A DNA stretch of 5,304 nt, taken from the NCBI GenBank assembly GCA_002255315.1, contig NCBD01000077.1:1-5304 (forward strand), written 5' to 3'. A program made the translations under genes and the position numbers. Under the pieces are notes generated by a model. That model worked only from the letters and a program-made list of their open reading frames with translations, had not been told where the DNA came from and ran no database searches. Shown in pieces: positions 1-5,304 of this stretch. Source of the stretch: Actinobacteria bacterium 21-64-8 (GTDB lineage: Bacteria > Actinomycetota > Acidimicrobiia > Acidimicrobiales > RAAP-2). The first letter of the stretch is position 1. Each line of letters starts with the position of its first letter.

Positions 1-927
1 GACCTCATTAACGTAAATTTCGTTGTCGTTGGCCAAAAAGTCGAGTCGAGCGACGCCACGAATTGACGCACCCTCCACCAGCGTCCGCACGCACGCTGCA
101 ATCACTTGGGCTTGACCGCTCGCGAGGACGGCCGGGAGCTCGCGCGGTGCCGAGACCATTCCATCGCCGCCGACGTATTTGTCGCGGTAGTTCAAGATCT
201 CGGCGTCGCGTTGACGACGCAGGGGGCGCTCGATGGCCGAAAGTTGCACGTGGGGATAGGTGCGCACCGCAATCTGCACGTCGGCCAGGTCGGCGCGGAA
301 CGGTTCGACCACGCAACCACGCGCCAGGTGGGGGTTGCTGGCTAAACGCGCCTTCGCGGTCGCCAGATCGGCGACGACGTCAATGCCAATCGACGAGCCC
401 CCAAATCGAGGCTTCAAGATGTAGGGACCCTCAAAGGGCAGTTCACTGTCGTCGCCGCGCCAGAGCACGCGCGCGAGTGTCGGCAGTCCCAAATTCTTCG
501 CCACGGACGCGAAGGCCCACTTGTCCATGCCCAAACTGGCCCCCGCCACGTCGGGACCGCTGTAGGCGATTCCCGCCAAGTCGAGCGCTCCCTGGAGCGT
601 GCCGTCTTCACCAGGTCCACCGTGAGTCGCGAGCACCACGGCCTCGAGATCGAGTCGGCGGTCACGCCCCAGACGCGCGCCACTCGAGTAGAAACCACCC
701 TCCTCGCCTACGCGCAGTGTCAGCGGCGTCGTACCCTTGGGCACTCCTTCGCTGAAGGCCTCGGCCTCGACGCCGGTGCCCACGCTGCACCATTCTCCGC
801 TCTTGGTCCAGTAAATCCCAATCACGTCGTGGCCGCGACGCGCCAATTCGTGCAGGGCCTGCAGTCCCGTCAGGATCGAAATATCGTGCTCCGGCGAGGG
901 TCCACCGAAGAGAACACCAACACTCAT
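1..927 (-). CDS. ddl: D-alanine--D-alanine ligase, C-terminus cut off by window edge
   Basis: This cytoplasmic ATP-grasp enzyme joins two D-alanines to make the dipeptide that MurF adds to the peptidoglycan precursor. The 309 visible residues have the family landmarks in order: an N-terminal GGPSPEHDIS (residues 8-17, with Glu13 matching the catalytic Glu of E. coli DdlB), HGGPGEDG (102-109), MDK (134-136), the ATP-binding KPRFGGSSIG (172-181), an omega-loop NYRDKY (246-251), and RLDF (294-297) followed by NEV at the edge. Tyr251 aligns with Tyr216 of DdlB, the residue that VanA-type D-Ala-D-Lac ligases lack, so a D-Ala-D-Ala product is expected. About 25-50 C-terminal residues, including the Asn of the metal-binding E-x-N, lie outside the window. 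The ATG at 927 is the first start codon in frame after the murF stop, 30 bp upstream, and no strong Shine-Dalgarno precedes it, so coupling to murF is likely. The omega loop seems a few residues longer than in DdlB. Confidence 0.9.
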   Translation of the reverse strand, partial: MSVGVLFGGPSPEHDISILTGLQALHELARRGHDVIGIYWTKSGEWCSVGTGVEAEAFSEGVPKGTTPLTLRVGEEGGFYSSGARLGRDRRLDLEAVVLATHGGPGEDGTLQGALDLAGIAYSGPDVAGASLGMDKWAFASVAKNLGLPTLARVLWRGDDSELPFEGPYILKPRFGGSSIGIDVVADLATAKARLASNPHLARGCVVEPFRADLADVQIAVRTYPHVQLSAIERPLRRQRDAEILNYRDKYVGGDGMVSAPRELPAVLASGQAQVIAACVRTLVEGASIRGVARLDFLANDNEIYVNEV

Positions 928-957
928 CGCGTCCCAATCGTTGTACTCATCAAGACC

Positions 958-2595
958 TCAAGGGTAGTGGTCCGGCAGGTCGTTGAGGTACAACACTGCA
1001 TCGCCGTCGTGGAGCGACTTGCGCGCCCACGCCACGGCCTCGTCGCGCTCGTCGAAGCGACGAACCCCTTCGCCGAAACCGGCCATCAGCGCCACCGCGT
1101 TGGTGCGCGAAACCACCACGAGCTCACAACCGAGCGCGGCAACCCGACGCGCGAGCAGGAGGTTTTCTTGGTACTGCTGTCGTCCCAGTTCGACGATTCC
1201 TGGCGTGACGACGACGCGCCGACCGGCGACGTCGAGCGAGGCGAGCAGATCAAGTGCGGCGCGCGCGCTTTGGGGGTTCGCGTTGAAGGTGTCGTCGATC
1301 ACGACCACCCCCGAAGGCGCGGTGACCACGTTTTGACGGCTATCGACTGGCTGCAGTGTCGTCACGCGTCCGGCGAGATCGGCCGGCGACTCGCCGAGCA
1401 CCCACGCCACCGCCAGCGCGCAGGCGACGTTGGTGGGCTGGGCGCTGAGCGGGGCCGGAAACGTAGCGACGACGGCGCCCTCAACGATGATCGTCCAGTG
1501 CGATTGCTCCACGCGCACTCGCACGTCGGCGCGTTCGTCGAGCGATCCGGCGGTTACGACGCGCTTACCGTCATGGCGCAACGAGTCGGGCCAACGTGCC
1601 AGACGTTCATCGTCAACGTTCAGTACCACGACCGGCGCGCGCTCGGTGATTTCGTGCTTCGCCGCTTCGATCGTCTCCAAGGTCTTCATTCGCTCGAGAT
1701 GGACCGGACCGATTGCGGTGACCACGGCGATGTCCGGCGGACACCACGAACACAAGTCGCGAATTTCGCCCGGCCCGTACGTACCCATCTCGGCGATAAA
1801 AACGCGCGTTCCGTCCACCAAATGTTCGTTTATGGCGCGCGAGAGCCCCGCGCGATTGTTAAAGCTCTTCGGTGACGCGACGACCTCGGCGTAGGGCCCG
1901 AGGAGTTCAACGAGGTGGTTCTTCGTCGAGGTCTTACCGTACGAGCCGGTGATGGCCACGACGCGTGGGTGGACCTGGCCGAGACGCTGGCGCGCTCGGG
2001 CGACGAAGCGCTGCGCCTGGTGGGCCTCGTACGGCTCAAGGCATCGAGTCGAGAGATCGAGCACGGCCGGTACCGACCAGATTGCGAGCACCGTTCCGTA
2101 CCACCGCGCGCCCGCCACGAAACCCAGTACGACGAGGGCCAGCGCGACGACAGTCGCGAGTGCCGCGACCACACGAAGTCGTCGCGTCCAGACCAACTTG
2201 GACGTGCGTCCGCGCAGTGAGAGTCCCGCCGGACTCGTCAGACCGTAGAGCACACTCACGAGGGCGGCGCCCACGTCGAGTCGAAACAGCAAGAAGATCA
2301 CGAGCAAAGACGCCCACAGCAAGCTGAAGTTAAAGGGCCGACGCTCACGCGGCTCGTCGCTTCGCTTCGAACGGCCCACTTTGGGAAAGAAGCTGAACAT
2401 CGAAGGGCGCGTGTCGCGGCGAAGGTTGGGCGCGCTCGCCGAACGCACCGCGGGCGCGCTCCAACGACCCAAGAATCGAAAGGGCGCGCTCGGGTCGTAG
2501 TGCTCACGCTGGAGGACGCGAAGCCAGCGCGCCATCTGTGCCGCCCAACCCGCGGCCACCAATATCGCGAGCACTAACTCGAAGATAAGTTTCAT
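958..2595 (-). CDS. murF: Membrane-anchored MurF-type Mur ligase (UDP-MurNAc-tripeptide--D-Ala-D-Ala ligase)
   Basis: The protein has 545 residues. The first ~190 are hydrophobic and basic: likely membrane helices at about 3-22, 90-104, 107-120, 141-161 and 164-181, with an Arg/Ser-rich loop at 40-88. The positive-inside rule puts the enzyme in the cytoplasm. From about residue 210 a Mur ligase follows: P-loop TGSYGKTS (216-223), the MurF-like SFNN (244-247), EMG (269-271), GPVH (296-299), the AKHE lysine Lys313 at the site usually carbamylated, NVDDE (326-330), the MurF signature DDTFNANP (434-441) and ELG (469-471). The classical MurF N-terminal domain, which binds the UDP-MurNAc-tripeptide, is not recognisable. 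The C-terminus ends in NDLPDHYP instead of the usual MurF KGSR-like segment. The ATG shares four bases with the upstream hydrolase stop, and ddl follows directly, which strongly supports the D-Ala-D-Ala-adding role. The Mur ligase call is near certain; exact substrate use is inferred. MurT and CapB/PgsB fit less well because of the DDTFNANP motif. Confidence 0.85.
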   Translation of the reverse strand: MKLIFELVLAILVAAGWAAQMARWLRVLQREHYDPSAPFRFLGRWSAPAVRSASAPNLRRDTRPSMFSFFPKVGRSKRSDEPRERRPFNFSLLWASLLVIFLLFRLDVGAALVSVLYGLTSPAGLSLRGRTSKLVWTRRLRVVAALATVVALALVVLGFVAGARWYGTVLAIWSVPAVLDLSTRCLEPYEAHQAQRFVARARQRLGQVHPRVVAITGSYGKTSTKNHLVELLGPYAEVVASPKSFNNRAGLSRAINEHLVDGTRVFIAEMGTYGPGEIRDLCSWCPPDIAVVTAIGPVHLERMKTLETIEAAKHEITERAPVVVLNVDDERLARWPDSLRHDGKRVVTAGSLDERADVRVRVEQSHWTIIVEGAVVATFPAPLSAQPTNVACALAVAWVLGESPADLAGRVTTLQPVDSRQNVVTAPSGVVVIDDTFNANPQSARAALDLLASLDVAGRRVVVTPGIVELGRQQYQENLLLARRVAALGCELVVVSRTNAVALMAGFGEGVRRFDERDEAVAWARKSLHDGDAVLYLNDLPDHYP

Positions 2596-2609
2596 CGCGT
2601 CAGCGCCTC
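2592..2609 (-). promoter_or_regulatory. Start-stop overlap and ribosome binding site for murF
   Basis: On the minus strand the murF ATG (2595-2593) and the hydrolase TGA (2594-2592) share the bases ATGA. A GAGG at 2609-2606 lies ten bases before the ATG, inside the end of the hydrolase gene. This arrangement is typical of translational coupling, where the ribosome that finishes the first gene restarts on the second, and it supports the chosen murF start. Confidence 0.6.
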
Positions 2610-3380
2610 GCGCACCGCGTCAACGAGGGCGTGGGGAGCTTCACTCGGCGTGAGGTGGCCCACGCCCTCGAGCGTGCGCCACGTGACGGGCACCGACACC
2701 ACTTCGAGTGATCGTCGCGCCACGTCAAGGGGCGCGTCGCGATCGTTCGCCCCCCAGATCATCGTCAACGGCGTCGACAGCGCACGCATCGACGCTTCGT
2801 AATCCTCGTTCACGCTCGCGACGAGTATCTCGCGCAGCGCTCCGTGGGCTCGGCGGTAGTCGAAAGATCCGTAGCGTTGGCGAGCGCGCTCGAGTCGCGC
2901 TTCGCTGACGAGTCCTCGGCGTCGTGCCCAGCGCAGTGTTCGATACGCGAGCGGCGCACTATTTTTCGTCATCGAATGACTGAGGCGCGGCGTACCCGTC
3001 AAGATCAAATGGCGCACGAGCGCGGGTTCGCGTGCCGCCAGCGTGACCGCGACGGCACCACCAAAGGAGTGGCCGACGAGGACCACGGGTTCGCGCGCGA
3101 CTTCACGCAAGCTGCCAAGGAGCGTCTCGGCGTAGACCGTTGCGCCGCCGACCTCGCGCGGCAGTGGCGACGAGCCAAAGCCCGGCAAGTCAAAACTGAT
3201 TGAAGCGACTCCCTCGTCGACGAGCGCGCGCGCGCAGGCCGCGAAATCCTCGCCGCGTCGCGCCCAGCCGTGCAGCCAGACCACTCGAACGGGACCTTCG
3301 CCGTAGGTCTCGGCGAAAAGCCGCCCCTCGTCAAAGACCTTCAGCACGGCTCTAAGGTTAGTGAAATGCCTTGTCGCCAC
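2592..3380 (-). CDS. Alpha/beta-fold hydrolase, substrate unknown
   Basis: This is a 262-residue single-domain alpha/beta hydrolase with no signal peptide or membrane helix, so probably cytoplasmic. The oxyanion-hole region is HGW (37-39), the strand-turn DLPGFGSS lies at 64-71, the nucleophile elbow is GHSFGG with Ser105, the acid is probably Asp213 in WGANDRDAP, and the catalytic His is His242 in GVGH. Residues about 131-200 form a helical, Arg-rich cap that would set specificity. The whole triad is present, so an active esterase or C-C/amide hydrolase is expected, but nothing identifies the substrate. The stop codon overlaps the murF start (ATGA), so it is the first gene of a murF-ddl operon, which hints at a cell-envelope link without proving it. 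The start is uncertain: GTG at 3380 gives the longest form, while GTG at 3347 (residue 12) gives a protein starting just before the first strand. Neither has a clear Shine-Dalgarno sequence. Confidence 0.85.
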   Translation of the reverse strand: MATRHFTNLRAVLKVFDEGRLFAETYGEGPVRVVWLHGWARRGEDFAACARALVDEGVASISFDLPGFGSSPLPREVGGATVYAETLLGSLREVAREPVVLVGHSFGGAVAVTLAAREPALVRHLILTGTPRLSHSMTKNSAPLAYRTLRWARRRGLVSEARLERARQRYGSFDYRRAHGALREILVASVNEDYEASMRALSTPLTMIWGANDRDAPLDVARRSLEVVSVPVTWRTLEGVGHLTPSEAPHALVDAVREALTR

Positions 3381-3418
3381 CGCGAAGGTAACGCGCCACC
3401 AGTAGCGTGCTATCCACG
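3381..3418. promoter_or_regulatory. Short divergent intergenic region between hydrolase operon and helicase
   Basis: Only 38 bp (26 bp if the helicase starts at GTG 3407) separate the two outward-reading genes. Both promoters must therefore lie here or overlap the opposite gene. TAnnnT-type -10 candidates are TAAGGT on the plus strand at 3353-3358 and TACCTT on the minus strand at 3390-3385, but neither has a convincing -35 partner. The minus-strand candidate would suit translation from GTG 3347 better than from GTG 3380, because the latter lies only four bases downstream. That a shared promoter region exists is an inference from gene layout; the individual boxes are weak. Confidence 0.35.
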
Positions 3419-5020
3419 ATGGACGACGACGGCTTTGATCACCGCCTCCTAGACGGATTGACCCCCGAACAGCGCGAGGCAGTCACCTCCTCCGCACGGC
3501 GACACCTCGTTCGCGCCACGGCGGGCTCGGGTAAAACCCACGTGCTCACCTTACGGATTCAACGGCGCGTGCTAGAAGGCGACGTGGCGAGCGACCACGT
3601 CCTCGCGATGACCTTCACCCGCAAGGCCGGCGATGAACTCCGTCGCCGACTCTTTCGCGCGGGGGTTACCGACGTGCGCGCGGGTACGTTCCATCGAGCC
3701 GCGCTCGCCCTCGTCACTCAGTACCACGAGGACCACCACCTGCGCCCGCTTCGCGTCGAACCCAATCGGCGTCGACTCGTCAGCGCGCTCGCGCAACAAC
3801 TACGCGACGACGGCGAATTACGACTCGAAGAGTGGCAGCTACCCCGCGTCGAACAAGAGCTTGGCTGGGCGCTCAGCCAGGGCCTCAGTGGCGCGGGGTA
3901 CGCGAAACTGGCGCGACGGCTACGCCGCGAGGCGCCGTTGCCGCCGAGCGTCTTTGCGGAACTGCTCGAACGCTACGTCGGGCTGTGTCGAAGTCGAGGC
4001 GTCGTCGACTTCGATCTCTTGCTGAGTGAGGCGCTCAAACTGCTTCGCGACGAACCCGACGTCTTAGCGAGTTTTCGCCATCGCACCCGATCGCTCTACG
4101 TCGACGAGGCCCAAGATATGAACCCGTTGCAGTTCATGCTGTTGCGCCAGATGGCCGGCGATGACCCTGACCTGTTTTGCGTGGGCGACCCCAACCAATC
4201 CATTTACGGCTTTAACGGCGCGAGCCCGGAACTCTTAATCGAACTCGTGAAGACCTGGCCCGACACGGTGATCTTGGATCTCACGCGCAATCATCGCTCC
4301 ACCGCCCACATCATTGCGGTCGCGAACACGCTGCTCGAAGAAGGCGCCAAAGGTATTGCGCCCGCTCACGACCACGGCGAGTTACCACTGGTACGCGCCT
4401 ACGACACCGACGACGAGGAGGCGAGCCACGTCGTGACGTGGCTCTCGGCCCAGCATCGGCCCGGGACACCCTGGCGTTCCCTCGCGGTGCTCGCGCGCAC
4501 CAACGCGCAATTAGAAGTCATCGCGACGCACCTCGAAGCCGCCAACGTGCCCTTCGAGCGCCGAGGCGCCGATCACTCGCCCGCGTCTGACGTCACGGCC
4601 ACCTTTGAACCAGGAGGTCGTCGACTCGACGACGACGCTCGCGACGCGGTGGCGCTCTCGACGATTCATCGCGCGAAAGGACTCGAATTTCAACACGTCG
4701 CCGTCGTGGGCTGGGCCGAAGGACAACTGCCCCACTACAACGCCACCAGCCCACGTGAACTCGCCGAAGAACAACGCCTCGCCTACGTCGCGCTCAGTCG
4801 GGCCGAGCGCTCACTGCTCCTGACCTGGAGCAAAGGCCGCAACGATCCGCGCTACCCGGACCGACAACCTTCGCGCTTTCTCCCACCAATTCTCCAGGTC
4901 GTCAACGACCTCACCCAACGCGAAGCGCCCCTCACGGGTGACGCGCGACGGGCCCGACTCGCCGCCATACGCGCGTCACTCGAAGAGTCCGTGCACGACG
5001 CGGACGATCGTGCGACCTAA
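3419..5020 (+). CDS. UvrD/UvrD2-like superfamily 1 DNA helicase, compact form
   Basis: The protein is an ATP-driven ssDNA translocase/helicase, presumably a 3'-5' enzyme in DNA repair. With ATG 3419 it has 533 residues and all SF1A motifs: Q-motif LTPEQ (14-18), Walker A AGSGKT (35-40), Ia MTFTRKA (64-70), GTFH (89-92), Walker B DEAQD (229-233), [17 protein letters not shown] (255-268), IV-like RNHRST (290-295), [11 protein letters not shown] (415-424) and VI VALSRAE (457-463). GASPELL (268-274) and PSRFL (484-488) recall mycobacterial UvrD2. It is much shorter than UvrD, PcrA or UvrD2 (about 700 residues): only ~30 residues separate the end of the R-T-N-A-Q block (360-382) from motif V, where a 2B domain normally sits, and there is no C-terminal HRDC domain. 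The reading frame is intact, so this is not simple decay. GTG at 3407 in the same frame is an alternative start giving 537 residues; no clear ribosome site precedes either. Role in a specific repair pathway is not shown. Confidence 0.9.
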   Translation: MDDDGFDHRLLDGLTPEQREAVTSSARRHLVRATAGSGKTHVLTLRIQRRVLEGDVASDHVLAMTFTRKAGDELRRRLFRAGVTDVRAGTFHRAALALVTQYHEDHHLRPLRVEPNRRRLVSALAQQLRDDGELRLEEWQLPRVEQELGWALSQGLSGAGYAKLARRLRREAPLPPSVFAELLERYVGLCRSRGVVDFDLLLSEALKLLRDEPDVLASFRHRTRSLYVDEAQDMNPLQFMLLRQMAGDDPDLFCVGDPNQSIYGFNGASPELLIELVKTWPDTVILDLTRNHRSTAHIIAVANTLLEEGAKGIAPAHDHGELPLVRAYDTDDEEASHVVTWLSAQHRPGTPWRSLAVLARTNAQLEVIATHLEAANVPFERRGADHSPASDVTATFEPGGRRLDDDARDAVALSTIHRAKGLEFQHVAVVGWAEGQLPHYNATSPRELAEEQRLAYVALSRAERSLLLTWSKGRNDPRYPDRQPSRFLPPILQVVNDLTQREAPLTGDARRARLAAIRASLEESVHDADDRAT

Positions 5021-5021
5021 A

Positions 5022-5035
5022 GTCGCCTAGGCGAC
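5022..5035. repeat. Perfect 14-bp palindrome GTCGCCTAGGCGAC
   Basis: The 14 bases equal their own reverse complement and lie two bases after the helicase stop codon. As RNA they could form a five-base-pair GC-rich stem with a CTAG loop, but no T-run follows, so it is not a standard intrinsic terminator. It could be an operator for the downstream TPP-enzyme gene, a weak 3' stabilising hairpin, or chance; CTAG-centred palindromes are uncommon in many bacterial genomes. Confidence 0.35.
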
Positions 5036-5043
5036 GAGAGAAC

Positions 5044-5047
5044 GGGG
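5044..5047 (+). promoter_or_regulatory. Probable ribosome binding site of the TPP-enzyme gene
   Basis: GGGG at 5044-5047 stands five bases before the ATG at 5053. It decides the start: the nearer ATG at 5048 is in another frame and meets a TGA after two codons, overlapping the chosen ATG. Confidence 0.5.
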
Positions 5048-5052
5048 ATGAC

Positions 5053-5304
5053 ATGAACGGCGCACAGGCGTTGCTCGCGACGTTGGTGGCCAACGACGTC
5101 CGCGTCTGCTTTGCCAATCCCGGTACGTCCGAGATGCACTTCGTCGCGGGATTGGACGATACTCCCGGTATGCGCGGCGTGCTCTGCCTCTTCGAAGGCG
5201 TCGCGACCGGCGCCGCCGACGGCTACGCCCGGATCACCAAGCAGCCCGCGGCGACCCTCTTACACCTCGGACCGGGCCTCGCGAATGGTTGGGCGAACCT
5301 CCAT
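5053..5304 (+). CDS. IlvX/IlvB-like thiamine-pyrophosphate enzyme, N-terminal 84 residues
   Basis: Only the start of this gene is in the window. It encodes the N-terminal pyrimidine-binding domain of a TPP-dependent enzyme of the acetolactate synthase / benzoylformate decarboxylase superfamily. Visible family features are the opening [19 protein letters not shown] (residues 20-30) with Glu27 at the position of the conserved Glu that activates [17 protein letters not shown] (47-60) and [10 protein letters not shown] (70-79). This wording matches, from memory, the actinobacterial IlvX-like proteins annotated as putative acetolactate synthase large subunits, more closely than true IlvB: the usual HEQ before the AADGYAR block reads FEG here. 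The true reaction (acetolactate synthesis or 2-oxo acid decarboxylation) cannot be told from this fragment. It lies 32 bp after the helicase in the same direction, so shared transcription is possible. Confidence 0.85.
   Translation, partial: MNGAQALLATLVANDVRVCFANPGTSEMHFVAGLDDTPGMRGVLCLFEGVATGAADGYARITKQPAATLLHLGPGLANGWANLH

Noticed and set aside
63..755. A 230-codon plus-strand open frame antisense to ddl.
   Set aside because: The product is dominated by Arg, Pro and Ser from GC-rich codons, and the minus strand encodes clear Ddl motifs over the same bases.
622..1875. A 417-codon open frame on the plus strand, antisense to ddl and murF.
   Set aside because: It spans the boundary of two well-supported minus-strand genes, its translation is Arg/His-rich with no recognisable domain, and long antisense frames are expected opposite GC-rich genes.
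958..2595. CapB/PgsB (poly-gamma-glutamate synthase) or MurT as the identity of the membrane Mur ligase.
   Set aside because: CapB/PgsB also has an N-terminal membrane segment, but the DDTFNANP motif, the MurF-like NN motif and the adjacent ddl point to MurF; the cysteine zinc-ribbon of MurT is not seen and no gatD lies beside it.
2844..3203. A plus-strand open frame opposite the alpha/beta hydrolase.
   Set aside because: No motif or ribosome site is seen, and the opposite strand has a complete catalytic triad, so this is a shadow frame.
5022..5035. Intrinsic terminator for the helicase gene.
   Set aside because: The stem would be only five base pairs with a four-base loop and no T-run follows; a palindromic site of unknown role is the safer description.
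1..5304. A hidden defence, mobile or CRISPR system.
   Set aside because: No direct-repeat arrays, transposase, integrase, tRNA or toxin-antitoxin signatures were seen; the helicase alone does not make a defence cassette, and its neighbours are metabolic or wall genes.

Overview
The window (about 60% G+C or more, tightly packed) looks like ordinary chromosomal housekeeping DNA from a high-GC, probably actinobacterial genome. The two best taxonomic hints are a UvrD-type helicase whose wording resembles mycobacterial UvrD2 and a TPP enzyme whose N-terminus resembles mycobacterial IlvX. A deep actinobacterial lineage such as Acidimicrobiia is my guess from memory of such sequences, not something the sequence proves.

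Layout: positions 1-3380 carry a leftward operon transcribed in the order alpha/beta hydrolase (3380-2592), membrane-anchored MurF-type Mur ligase (2595-958), and D-Ala-D-Ala ligase (927 to beyond position 1, so its C-terminus is missing). The first two genes overlap by four bases (ATGA) and the last two are 30 bp apart. Positions 3381-3418 are a very short divergent intergenic region. Positions 3419-5020 carry a rightward, unusually small UvrD/UvrD2-like SF1 helicase. After 32 bp containing a perfect 14-bp palindrome comes the start of an IlvX/IlvB-like thiamine-pyrophosphate enzyme (5053 to beyond 5304).

How the genes work together: Ddl joins two D-alanines and MurF attaches the dipeptide to UDP-MurNAc-tripeptide, so murF-ddl is a two-step module of cytoplasmic peptidoglycan precursor synthesis. 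The hydrolase is probably translationally coupled to murF, but its substrate cannot be told. The helicase and the TPP enzyme share a direction and perhaps a transcript, with no obvious functional link.

I found no RNA genes, mobile elements, CRISPR arrays or defence-type cassette. The two observations most worth a second look are architectural: a Mur ligase whose usual N-terminal substrate-binding domain is replaced by about five membrane segments, and a helicase with all SF1 motifs but almost no room for a 2B domain.
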